Assembly (NCBI GenBank): GCA_002753095.1
Contig: PDZU01000023.1
Location: 1 to 38,503 of the forward strand
DNA length: 38,503 nucleotides
Source: Magnetococcales bacterium
Lineage (GTDB): Bacteria; Pseudomonadota; Magnetococcia; Magnetococcales; Magnetaquicoccaceae
Direction: 5' to 3'
Of the stretch, positions 1 to 6,817 are shown piece by piece (position 1 is the first letter of the stretch; each line of letters starts with the position of its first letter). A program made the position numbers and the translations under genes. The notes below the pieces were generated by a model. The model was given only the letters and a program-made list of their open reading frames with translations, ran no database searches and was not told the origin of the DNA.

Positions 1-120
1 GTATAGCGCAAGCTGGAGGGTTACGGGGATACTGTAGGCACCTTCCGGCCAGCAATGACGACGGGAGGGGACGGGAAAGCCAGAGTCACACCACAGCTAC
101 GGCGAAGCCGTTCAGTCCAA
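1..120 (+). other. Structured GC-rich segment directly 5' of the tRNA fragment
   Basis: No convincing coding frame was seen. The segment has RNA-like character: a 5-bp ACGGC/GCCGT hairpin with a GAA loop at 100-112, followed by TTCAGTCC, which resembles the conserved 3' P7 strand of group I introns. A possible partner (ACTG at 31-34) lies further up, but the guanosine-site pair expected in P7 is not matched. It could equally be the end of an integrated element. It is cut by the window start. Confidence 0.3.
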
Positions 121-165
121 CTACGAACCAGTAGGCCGGAGGTTCGAATCCTTCCGAGTGCGCCA
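121..165 (+). tRNA. 3' part of a tRNA-Arg-like gene (5' half not in window)
   Basis: Positions 141-165 give a convincing tRNA 3' end: T-stem GGAGG, loop TTCGAAT, T-stem CCTTC, acceptor strand CGAGTGC, discriminator G and encoded CCA. Upstream, AGGCC fits a 5-nt variable loop, CCAGT an anticodon-stem 3' strand and CTACGAA an ACG (Arg) anticodon loop. The matching 5' strands (ACTGG and GCACTCG) are not found in 1-120, so the gene is not contiguous here. Two readings are possible. It may be the attachment-site remnant of an element integrated in a tRNA-Arg gene, where such cores commonly run from the anticodon loop to the 3' end. Or it may be the 3' exon of a tRNA interrupted by a group I-like intron, in which case only AACCAGT onward is exon. 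A tRNA 3' end is well supported; gene integrity and identity are not. Confidence 0.6.
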
Positions 166-179
166 CTTATGCAAACATC

Positions 180-207
180 GACGGCTACCTTGCGGTAGCC
201 GTTTTTG
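180..207 (+). terminator. Rho-independent terminator after the tRNA
   Basis: A GGCTACC/GGTAGCC stem with a 4-nt TTGC loop is followed by TTTTTGTTTT. It lies 15 bp beyond the encoded CCA, so it should end the tRNA transcript. Confidence 0.85.
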
Positions 208-229
208 TTTTAAGGGATTTTGGGTTCCT

Positions 230-550
230 TTATGGGTTCCTTTTGCTTTTCGGGTTCCTCGGTTGGTGGCCCAATCTGCCGCTTGTTGAATAGTCTGTCG
301 GGAATACCCATTGCCCGTTCTCTTTGATCGCCTCATACATGGCATCCGGGGCAAGGTCCAACTCCCCAGGCCAAGTCACGAAGCCATCCGTAACCTGCAG
401 TTGCCCGAACACAGCCGGATCTTGCAACTTGGCAAACACTCCATGCAAACAGGAGGGCAACAACCGCACCTGCCCACTCAAACCATCGGCAAAGGTGACC
501 GCAAACTCCAGATGAGCCAAAATTCTGGCTTCGACAACATCCCAATACAT
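230..550 (-). CDS. DUF2442 family protein
   Basis: Predicted 106-residue protein. The core (WDVVEARILAHLEFAVTFAD, then GxVRLLP, WPGELDLAPDAMYE) matches the DUF2442 pattern: a beta-rich start with an FADG turn and a C-terminal WP-G-x-D-x-A-P-(x)2-(L/M)YE signature. The ATG at 548-550 is chosen because AGGAGGT lies 5 nt upstream; a TTG six codons earlier has no such site. DUF2442 genes often pair with a DUF4160 gene in toxin-antitoxin-like or nitrogen-related loci, but no DUF4160 is visible on either side, so this is a solitary copy. The C-terminal tail (Arg/Lys/Pro/Asn-rich) is encoded over a short gggttcct repetition. Molecular function is unknown. Confidence 0.7.
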   Translation of the reverse strand: MYWDVVEARILAHLEFAVTFADGLSGQVRLLPSCLHGVFAKLQDPAVFGQLQVTDGFVTWPGELDLAPDAMYEAIKENGQWVFPTDYSTSGRLGHQPRNPKSKRNP

Positions 551-660
551 CTCTACCTCCTCGTTCAACGCAATGGGTCAATGGGTGACGGTTCCTGATT
601 TTGTTGGCACAATATCCAGTTGTGTAACAATTCGGCTTGATGGAGTTCTGCCCAATCAGC

Positions 661-860
661 AGAGTAGGCCGGAGGGGAGCGTGCCCCTGCGGGGCACAAA
701 TCTGTGCGGTGTGCGCAAATGCTGCGCATTTGCTTCTGTAAAACGCCGCACATTGCAAGCAGGGCTTAAGCCCTGCACCCGGCAGGGGCGATGATCGCCC
801 CTGGACCCCGCAGAAATTTTTAAAGATTTCAAAGATAAAGGATAAAAAAACGGCGGAACT
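661..860 (+). repeat. Structured intergenic repeat, module 1 (copy A)
   Basis: Fills most of the gene-free 551-863 interval. It contains, in order: a GTGCCCC/GGGGCAC hairpin (681-697); a GTGCGG/CCGCAC outer stem (704-751) enclosing a GCAAATGC/GCATTTGC hairpin; an 18-bp palindrome (759-776); and a CAGGGGCGAT/ATCGCCCCTG hairpin (783-803) followed by GACCCCGCA and an A/T-rich tail. The same series occurs inverted at about 12895-13053 and direct at about 26010-26195. Short open frames through it are artefacts of the GC-rich palindromes. Confidence 0.85.
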
Positions 861-863
861 CGC

Positions 864-1745
864 TCAATCACTCGCCTGGGTCAACGTGTGCCACACCTGC
901 CAAATCGCCTCCAGAGCCGCCAATCCACCCATCGGCAGGGAAATATGCCGCGCTTTGCGTACATGATGTTCATGGGGGTTGATCCGAATCAACGGTGCAT
1001 GATGCACCTTGGCATAAAAATCCGACCGATGCCGAATCACCGGTAACGCCGTCCCAGCGCCAATCTCAACGATCACCAAACGGGCACTGTCTAACATCAT
1101 CTCCTCCAACCATTGCCACAAACACTCCCCCTGCTGCTTGGTGCGATTGTCTACCCAACACTTGTCATTGAACAACAAAATATTGGGACGCGCCATCGCA
1201 CCACAACGCGGACAGGTCGGCAACGGTCCAATCGCCTGCAAAGTCTCCGAACTGATGGCCAAATGGATCTCATCCGCACTCCACACCACATCACAACATG
1301 GTCGGGTACACTGCAGAAAATGCATGGAACCATGACACTCCTCAATGCGCTGCGGATCAAAACCAGCACTCTGAAACTGCCCATCCATGTTGGAGGTCAA
1401 CAGAAATACACCCCGTGGCGGTCGCTGCGCCATCGCCAATAAACGCACAAAACCCGGATGCGGCGTGGTGCGCCGTACCAGATTGAGACGGTGACCATAA
1501 AATCCCCAAGCCAACCGAGGGTGCTGCTTGAACCACTTGGGATCAGCAACCTCCTCAAAAGCCAGGTTCATCTTCTGAATGGCCGGATATGCACGCCAAA
1601 AACCATTCTTGCCACGAAAATCTGGCAAGCCCGAGTCTACCCCCATGCCCGCCCCAGCCGTGATCAGAATGCCATCAGCTCCGGCCAGCAATTCGGCAGC
1701 TCTCTCTACTCGTTCGGAATAATCCTTCTCTTTATCCTGTTTCAC
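864..1745 (-). CDS. Sir2-family NAD-dependent protein deacylase (sirtuin)
   Basis: Predicted 293 residues. Sirtuins remove acyl groups from lysine using NAD+, giving nicotinamide and O-acyl-ADP-ribose; this one should be cytoplasmic. Visible motifs are the NAD-binding GAGMGVDSGLPDFRG, TSNMDG (counterpart of TQNID), the catalytic-His motif CHGSMHF and a zinc site formed by CTRPCC and CPRCG, followed by ARPNILLFND. The GTG at 1743-1745 is chosen because AAAGGA lies about 9 nt upstream and the start falls 31 bp after the stop of the exporter gene; the frame stays open upstream but runs back into that gene. The short gap suggests cotranscription with the ABC exporter. The link between the two is unexplained. 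Family is sure, substrate unknown. Confidence 0.88.
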   Translation of the reverse strand: MKQDKEKDYSERVERAAELLAGADGILITAGAGMGVDSGLPDFRGKNGFWRAYPAIQKMNLAFEEVADPKWFKQHPRLAWGFYGHRLNLVRRTTPHPGFVRLLAMAQRPPRGVFLLTSNMDGQFQSAGFDPQRIEECHGSMHFLQCTRPCCDVVWSADEIHLAISSETLQAIGPLPTCPRCGAMARPNILLFNDKCWVDNRTKQQGECLWQWLEEMMLDSARLVIVEIGAGTALPVIRHRSDFYAKVHHAPLIRINPHEHHVRKARHISLPMGGLAALEAIWQVWHTLTQASD

Positions 1746-1776
1746 GGCTGCAGATCCTTTCAGGCTGAAGCGGAGA

Positions 1777-4044
1777 TCAGAAGCTGTTCTGTTGGTCCCA
1801 CAAATGTCGGTAAATACTGCACCGTTCCAACAAGACCGCGTGAGGCGCAAAATCAACGACCTCTCCACGATCCAAAACCAATATGGCATGGGTCGAGGTC
1901 AACGACGAAAGACGGTGCGAGACAATAATCATCGTGCGCCCCTCAGCAATTTTATTCAAACTGCGGCGGATGATCGCCTCACTTTCCGGGTCAAGGGCGC
2001 TGGTGGCTTCATCGAAAATTAATAGCCGAGGCCGTAACAACAAAGCACGGGCAATGGCCAAACGCTGCCTCTGTCCACCGGAAAAATTGGTGGCTCCCTC
2101 CTCGACACGCGTGTCGTAGGAATGAGAAAGCCGGTCAATGAACTCATCCGCCCCAGCCAACTTGGCCGCCTCGATCACCTCGGCCAATGAGGCACTGGGC
2201 TTGCCCGCCGCTATGTTCTCCCGTACCGTGCCACGGAATAAAATGTTATCCTGCAACACAACCCCGATGGAACGACGCAAATGGGCCAAATCATAATGAC
2301 GGATGTCGTTGCCATCGAGCGTGACCATGCCCTCCTCAACATTATGAATCGCCTGGATCAAACGGGTGATGGTGGTCTTGCCAGATCCAGAACGACCGAC
2401 TACCCCGATCACCTGTCCCTCGTTGACCTCAAAATTCACATTGCGCAAAGCCGGTAACGTATCCTTGCGGTAGCGGAAGGTAACCTCCTTGAACTCCAAA
2501 TGACCACGTACCTCTGGACGGATGCCACTGTGATTGGGATCACGCTCCGGCGGAAAATTCATCACATGCCCCAACATCTGTACCGAAAGAGCCGTCTGTT
2601 GGTACTGGTTGATCATGGAGACAATCTGGATCAATGGTCCAGTGACCCGCTGCGACAGCATGTTAAAAGCGACCAACGCACCAATGCTGATTTCGCCGGA
2701 AAAAACGAGGTAAATCCCCGTGCTCAGCACGGTCAAACCCATGCCACCCTGTAACAGATGGGTCAACGTGGCGGCAATGGCAGAAAAACGACCCACCGAA
2801 GTGCGCTGCGCAATACAGTTGGCCACGCTGCGGTCCCAGGCCGCCTTGCGCAACGGCTCCAAAGCCAACGACTTGATCGCGCGCATGCCGGTGACCGTCT
2901 CCACCAAGTCCGCATTGCGCGCCCCTTCCGCCATGTACAAATCTTCCAAACGGCGCTTGAAAGCCGGAATCAAAAAACCAATCACCGCCGCAATACAGAG
3001 GGTAAAAACCAAAACAATCGACGTCAAAATACCACTATACAGGGTCAGCCCCACCAGCAATAACGGCAAAGAGGAAGCCTGCAACAAGGTGCTGAACAAC
3101 CCACCCGTCAAAAAGCCGCGAATCGACTCGGTCTGCTGCATATGACGGATCAGTACACCCGTGGGCATACTCTCAAAAAAAGGCATGGGTAGACGCAGAA
3201 GATGCTCAAACGTGCGCACAATCAACTGCGCATCAATCTTGTTGGTGGCGTAAATCATCAACATCTGCTGCACATAGGTAAACATGCTGTCAAATAGCGT
3301 GGCGATGAGCAGAATAACCGTCATGGTAAACAAGGTTTGCTGGCTTTGATGGGGCACCACCTTGTCAAGCATGATCTGAAACGCCAGCGGCATGACAAAA
3401 CTCAGCAGATTGACCATGGTGGCTGCGACGATCACATCCCGGAAATAACGGGAATTTTTCATGATCTCTGGCATGAACCAGCGCAGATTGAAGGGGCGTC
3501 CCGCATCGCCCAGATCATACTCCCGCTTGATGAGCAGAATGGAACCGTTCCATTGCTCTTCAAACTCCTGCCGGGGGATCAAGGCCAACCCAGACTGCTC
3601 GGCGTTGGGATCCATGACCGCCGCATTTTCTACACCGTCAGCAGTCGTGACTGTGCTGGCCACAATCACCCAATGGCCACTGTGCCGCTCCACCATGGCC
3701 GGATAAGCCGTCCCCAAATTGGCCAAATCCTGCCACTTGCGTTTTTTCAATAGCTTGCCCTGCAACCCCACATCACCCATCAGGCGCAACACGGAACCAA
3801 GAATATCATCCTCCTTGGCGCCCAAAAATCGCTCCGGGGTAACTTCGATGCCATGATGCTGACAGATCAGGAAAAAACAGCGCAACGAGGTCAAAAAAGG
3901 GGTCATACCGGCAGACTGTGGAAGCTCTTCGCTACTGGTCAAGGCGATTCCGGGAAGTGGCAACACCTCCCCCTCTGCAAAAATGGAACGGTTGCCCAAC
4001 CCGTCACGCCAACACCCGTTGAAGAGTACGCAAGGTTGATGCAA
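1777..4044 (-). CDS. Type I secretion-like ABC exporter (HlyB/LapB type) with degenerate C39 domain
   Basis: Up to 755 residues: an N-terminal C39-peptidase-like domain (about 47-170), a six-helix ABC transmembrane domain (about 190-480) and an ATPase domain with Walker A GRSGSGKTT, signature FSGGQRQR, Walker B LLIFDEATSALD and H-loop IIVSHR. In peptide exporters the C39 domain cleaves double-glycine leaders. Here no cysteine stands in a QxxxxCG-like context, although the His motif GHWVIVAS remains, so it is probably a non-catalytic HlyB-type C39-like domain that binds unfolded RTX-type substrates. The longest frame starts at a TTG; starts nearer Met47 (GMTPFLTSL) are equally possible. No membrane-fusion protein, TolC-like or RTX substrate gene adjoins it. 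Confidence 0.88.
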   Translation of the reverse strand: MHQPCVLFNGCWRDGLGNRSIFAEGEVLPLPGIALTSSEELPQSAGMTPFLTSLRCFFLICQHHGIEVTPERFLGAKEDDILGSVLRLMGDVGLQGKLLKKRKWQDLANLGTAYPAMVERHSGHWVIVASTVTTADGVENAAVMDPNAEQSGLALIPRQEFEEQWNGSILLIKREYDLGDAGRPFNLRWFMPEIMKNSRYFRDVIVAATMVNLLSFVMPLAFQIMLDKVVPHQSQQTLFTMTVILLIATLFDSMFTYVQQMLMIYATNKIDAQLIVRTFEHLLRLPMPFFESMPTGVLIRHMQQTESIRGFLTGGLFSTLLQASSLPLLLVGLTLYSGILTSIVLVFTLCIAAVIGFLIPAFKRRLEDLYMAEGARNADLVETVTGMRAIKSLALEPLRKAAWDRSVANCIAQRTSVGRFSAIAATLTHLLQGGMGLTVLSTGIYLVFSGEISIGALVAFNMLSQRVTGPLIQIVSMINQYQQTALSVQMLGHVMNFPPERDPNHSGIRPEVRGHLEFKEVTFRYRKDTLPALRNVNFEVNEGQVIGVVGRSGSGKTTITRLIQAIHNVEEGMVTLDGNDIRHYDLAHLRRSIGVVLQDNILFRGTVRENIAAGKPSASLAEVIEAAKLAGADEFIDRLSHSYDTRVEEGATNFSGGQRQRLAIARALLLRPRLLIFDEATSALDPESEAIIRRSLNKIAEGRTMIIVSHRLSSLTSTHAILVLDRGEVVDFAPHAVLLERCSIYRHLWDQQNSF

Positions 4045-4088
4045 ATATTCGACAATCTATCACATTGCCCCTTGTTCTGCAAAAGAGA

Positions 4089-4117
4089 TTCGCAAGAGGC
4101 GAAAAAGGTGCTAGACT
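4089..4117 (+). promoter_or_regulatory. Candidate sigma-70-type promoter for aroE
   Basis: TTCGCA and TAGACT are separated by 17 bp, with TG one base before the -10 box (extended -10). It lies 50 bp before the aroE ATG, in the gap to the divergent exporter gene. The same TGnTAGACT box occurs ahead of the VanY-like gene. Confidence 0.4.
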
Positions 4118-4167
4118 GTTCAGAGGTTCGCTTTCCAAAACAGTGCCTTGTCGGGCCAGGAGTTTCC

Positions 4168-5052
4168 ATGTCCACAACCGCCTTCGATAATCCCTTTTCC
4201 CGCTTGCCGGATGGTCAAACCCGGTTGCTGGGGGTGATTGGTCATCCGGTAACACATTCGCTCTCCCCAGCGATTCATAATCCGGCCTTGGCTTGGCTGG
4301 GGCTTAACATGCGTTATCTGGCCTTTCCGGTTCACCCGGAGCATCTGCACAGCGCTGTGCGTGGTTTCGTCGCCATGGGTATGTTGGGTTTTAATGCCAC
4401 CGTGCCCCACAAAGAGGCCCTGTTGCCTTTGATGGATTGGCTGGATCCTCTGGCGCAGCGGATTGGTGCGGTCAACACAGTCCTGATCGATCCCCAGGGC
4501 CAATTGCGTGGCTATAATACCGATGCTCCTGGTTTCGTGGATGCCCTGCAGGAGAGCCATCCAGTGCTTTTGGCACAAACCCCGGTCATCGTCCTGGGGG
4601 CGGGGGGGGCCGCGCGTGGCGTGGTGGCCGGTCTGCTTGAGGCTGGTTGCCAGCAGATTACCGTGGCCAACCGGACCCCGGAACGGGCCGCACAACTGAT
4701 CGCCGATCTGGCGCCCCACTACCGTACCGCCCATCTGCAGTCTGCACCCCTGCAGGAAAATCTCCTGCCCCTGGAAACCTGCCATCTGTTGGTCAATACC
4801 ACCCTGCTTGGTCTGCATGGTGATCCCTCTCTGCCTCTTTCGCCACAGCGCTTGCCCAAACAGGCTTTGGTCTGTGACATCGTCTACGCCCCCCCGGAGA
4901 CCCCTCTGTTGCAGGCAGCACGGCAACAGGGGTTGGCCACCTTGAACGGCTTGGGCATGCTGCTGCACCAGGCGAGTCGCGCCTTTACCCTGTGGACCGG
5001 GCAGAACATGCCGGTGGCCGCAGTGCGTGAGCGCCTGCTGGGTCTGCTGTAG
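4168..5052 (+). CDS. aroE: Shikimate dehydrogenase
   Basis: Predicted 294 residues. Reduces 3-dehydroshikimate to shikimate with NADPH in chorismate and aromatic amino-acid synthesis. Signatures: shikimate-binding SLSPAIHN, catalytic-Lys motif GFNATVPHKE, GAVNTV, Asp motif GYNTDAPGF, Rossmann GAGGAARGV, the NADP-preferring NRT motif and the C-terminal NGLGMLLHQ. The frame is open far upstream, but the ATG at 4168 with CCAGGAG 6 nt before it matches the family N-terminus, and 294 residues is close to the usual 270-290. The PDZ gene starts 11 bp after its stop and map follows, suggesting an aroE-PDZ-map operon. Confidence 0.95.
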   Translation: MSTTAFDNPFSRLPDGQTRLLGVIGHPVTHSLSPAIHNPALAWLGLNMRYLAFPVHPEHLHSAVRGFVAMGMLGFNATVPHKEALLPLMDWLDPLAQRIGAVNTVLIDPQGQLRGYNTDAPGFVDALQESHPVLLAQTPVIVLGAGGAARGVVAGLLEAGCQQITVANRTPERAAQLIADLAPHYRTAHLQSAPLQENLLPLETCHLLVNTTLLGLHGDPSLPLSPQRLPKQALVCDIVYAPPETPLLQAARQQGLATLNGLGMLLHQASRAFTLWTGQNMPVAAVRERLLGLL

Positions 5053-5063
5053 GGGCAATCACC

Positions 5064-5840
5064 ATGTTGCGACGCCTTTTTGTCTTCGTTTTCTTCCTGT
5101 TATGGCCACATCCTGGTCAGGCTGGCGGCTGGCTGGGGGCGGCATTGCAAGCGCCAGCAGGGGTGCAAATTGCCGAAATCTATAAGGAGGGGCCAGCCGA
5201 TGTAGCCGGTTTGCGCAAGGGGGATCTGCTGCGCATGATCGATGACTATCCCATCCGCTCCCCGGAACATCTGCAAGAGTGGTTGCTGCAGGCCCAACCC
5301 GGCCAAGAGGTGACCCTGACCGTTTGGCGGCGCGGCGCGGAGGTGCGTTTGAAACTGCTGCTGGAAAACAGCGCGGACCATCTGCCCGGCAGCAGCCACT
5401 GGCATGCATCTCCTGCCGAGGCTTTGCCCCCCGCGACAGCCGTGCGCAGCCCATCGCTTGTCCGGCAAAACACCCAAGTGGCAGACAGCGCGGATAGAAC
5501 GGTTGTTCATCCCCAGGAGCGTCTGCGTGAGGTGGCCGCACCGCTCGCGCCGGAAGAGCCACCCCGACCGCCCAGCACGTGGCTGGGGATTGCTTCCAAC
5601 CCCACCACCGGTGGATTGGCGGTCCTCGATGTGGCTCCCGGTAGTCCCGCTGCCCAGGTGGAGCTGCAAAAGGGGGATGTGTTGATCGCCGTCAACCGTC
5701 AGGCCGTCTCTTCACCAGAGGGACTCAGCCAGATTTTGTACCGCTCCCGGCCCGGTGACTGGGTCGAAATTACCTACGAACGCCATGGCCGGGTCCGCAT
5801 GGATCAGCTACAACTTGTCCGCCCTCCAGGAAATCCCTGA
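5064..5840 (+). CDS. Exported protein with two PDZ domains
   Basis: 258 residues with a signal peptide (MLRRLFVFVFFLLW...GQA). A first PDZ-like domain covers about 22-95 (GWLGAALQ, GPADVAGLRKGDLL) and a second about 172-252 (TWLGIASN, PGSPAAQVELQKGDVL), joined by a Pro/Ala-rich linker. The architecture recalls the paired PDZ domains of DegP/DegQ, but no trypsin-like protease domain precedes them and no His-Asp-Ser triad is visible. PDZ domains bind exposed C-termini or beta-strands, so a periplasmic adaptor or scaffold role is likely. It sits between aroE and map with 3 bp to the map start, which says little about function. Confidence 0.75.
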   Translation: MLRRLFVFVFFLLWPHPGQAGGWLGAALQAPAGVQIAEIYKEGPADVAGLRKGDLLRMIDDYPIRSPEHLQEWLLQAQPGQEVTLTVWRRGAEVRLKLLLENSADHLPGSSHWHASPAEALPPATAVRSPSLVRQNTQVADSADRTVVHPQERLREVAAPLAPEEPPRPPSTWLGIASNPTTGGLAVLDVAPGSPAAQVELQKGDVLIAVNRQAVSSPEGLSQILYRSRPGDWVEITYERHGRVRMDQLQLVRPPGNP

Positions 5841-5843
5841 ATC

Positions 5844-6680
5844 ATGATCATCATCAAAACCGCTGAAGAGATTGAACAAATGCGCCTAAGCTGCCGTCTG
5901 GCCGCACAAACCCTGTGCATGATCGCAGAACACGTGCAGCCCGGCATCTCCACCAACGCCTTGAACGATCTCTGCCACCAGTTTATTTTGGACCACGGGG
6001 CCACGCCATCCCCGCTCAACTATCGGCCCTCGCCGCAAAATCCCCAGGGCTTTCCAAAATCCATCTGTACCTCGGTCAACCAGCAGGTTTGCCATGGCAT
6101 TCCCGGTCCCCGCGTCCTGCGCGAGGGGGACATTATCAATGTCGATATTACTGTTTGCCGCAACGGTTTCCACGGGGATACCAGCAAAACCTTCTTTGTG
6201 GGTCCGCCCACCTCTCGCAACAGCAAAATTGTGCGCGTGGCGGAAGAGTGCCTCCGTATCGGTATCCAGGCTGCCCAACCCGGCCACACCTTTAATGCCA
6301 TCGGTAACGCCATCGAACCGCATGCCCGCCTCAACCATTGCTCGGTGGTGCGGGAATATTGCGGCCACGGCATTGGGCGTTCGTTTCATGAAGAGCCCTC
6401 TGTCCTGCACTACGCCAATCCAGATAAAATCGCCAAATTGGCGCCTGGGATGATCTTTACCATCGAGCCCATGATCAATATGGGCAAAGCCGATATTCGC
6501 CTGTTGGCCGATCACTGGACCGTGGTCACCAAAGATCACACACTTTCGGCACAATTTGAGCACACGATTCTGATCACTCCGGGGGGCAATGAAATTTTAA
6601 CGCTCGCAGGGGGAGAGCAGGATAACCTTTCCGCAGGTGCTGTCGGTGCGGAAAACCCCTTTTCAATGGCAAATAATTGA
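5844..6680 (+). CDS. map: Methionine aminopeptidase, type I
   Basis: 278 residues. A cytoplasmic dimetal enzyme that removes the initiator methionine from nascent proteins. Ligands are visible in order: Asp in NVDITV, Asp in HGDTSKT, His in GHGIGRSFHE, Glu in FTIEPM and Glu in QFEHTIL. The substrate-pocket segment CTSVNQQVCHGIPG matches ISVNEVVxHGIP. The stretch PKSIC replaces the common PGSVC, a mild deviation. The C-terminus runs about 20-25 residues past the usual end with a non-conserved tail. ATG is 3 bp after the PDZ gene stop, so translation is probably coupled. Confidence 0.93.
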   Translation: MIIIKTAEEIEQMRLSCRLAAQTLCMIAEHVQPGISTNALNDLCHQFILDHGATPSPLNYRPSPQNPQGFPKSICTSVNQQVCHGIPGPRVLREGDIINVDITVCRNGFHGDTSKTFFVGPPTSRNSKIVRVAEECLRIGIQAAQPGHTFNAIGNAIEPHARLNHCSVVREYCGHGIGRSFHEEPSVLHYANPDKIAKLAPGMIFTIEPMINMGKADIRLLADHWTVVTKDHTLSAQFEHTILITPGGNEILTLAGGEQDNLSAGAVGAENPFSMANN

Positions 6681-6817
6681 GTTACGGTATAGAAATTGCC
6701 AAGTATGGGCGTTGGTTCGTGCCGCGAGCCAACATTGGGTAGACCCCACGGTACGGTCTGCGGCGGTTGCTTTTGCTGCCTGAACACCGTATCACTGCAT
6801 GCATTCTGGAGAAATCG
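6681..6817. other. Map-flhA intergenic region with two inverted repeats
   Basis: A 9-bp inverted repeat GTTGGTTCG/CGAGCCAAC (6712-6734) is followed by a smaller AGACC/GGTCT pair. Neither has a T-run, so they are not standard terminators. No sigma-28 or sigma-54 promoter was recognised. This is the leader region of the flagellar block. Confidence 0.4.

Noticed and set aside
573-794. Small open frame through the first repeat
   Set aside because: Made of hairpin-repeat sequence; related frames in other copies do not keep the reading frame.
4120-5058. 312-codon open frame on the minus strand
   Set aside because: Antisense to aroE; no recognisable motif.
5844-6680. map as a pseudogene because of its PKSIC variation
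   Set aside because: All five metal ligands are present and the frame is intact.
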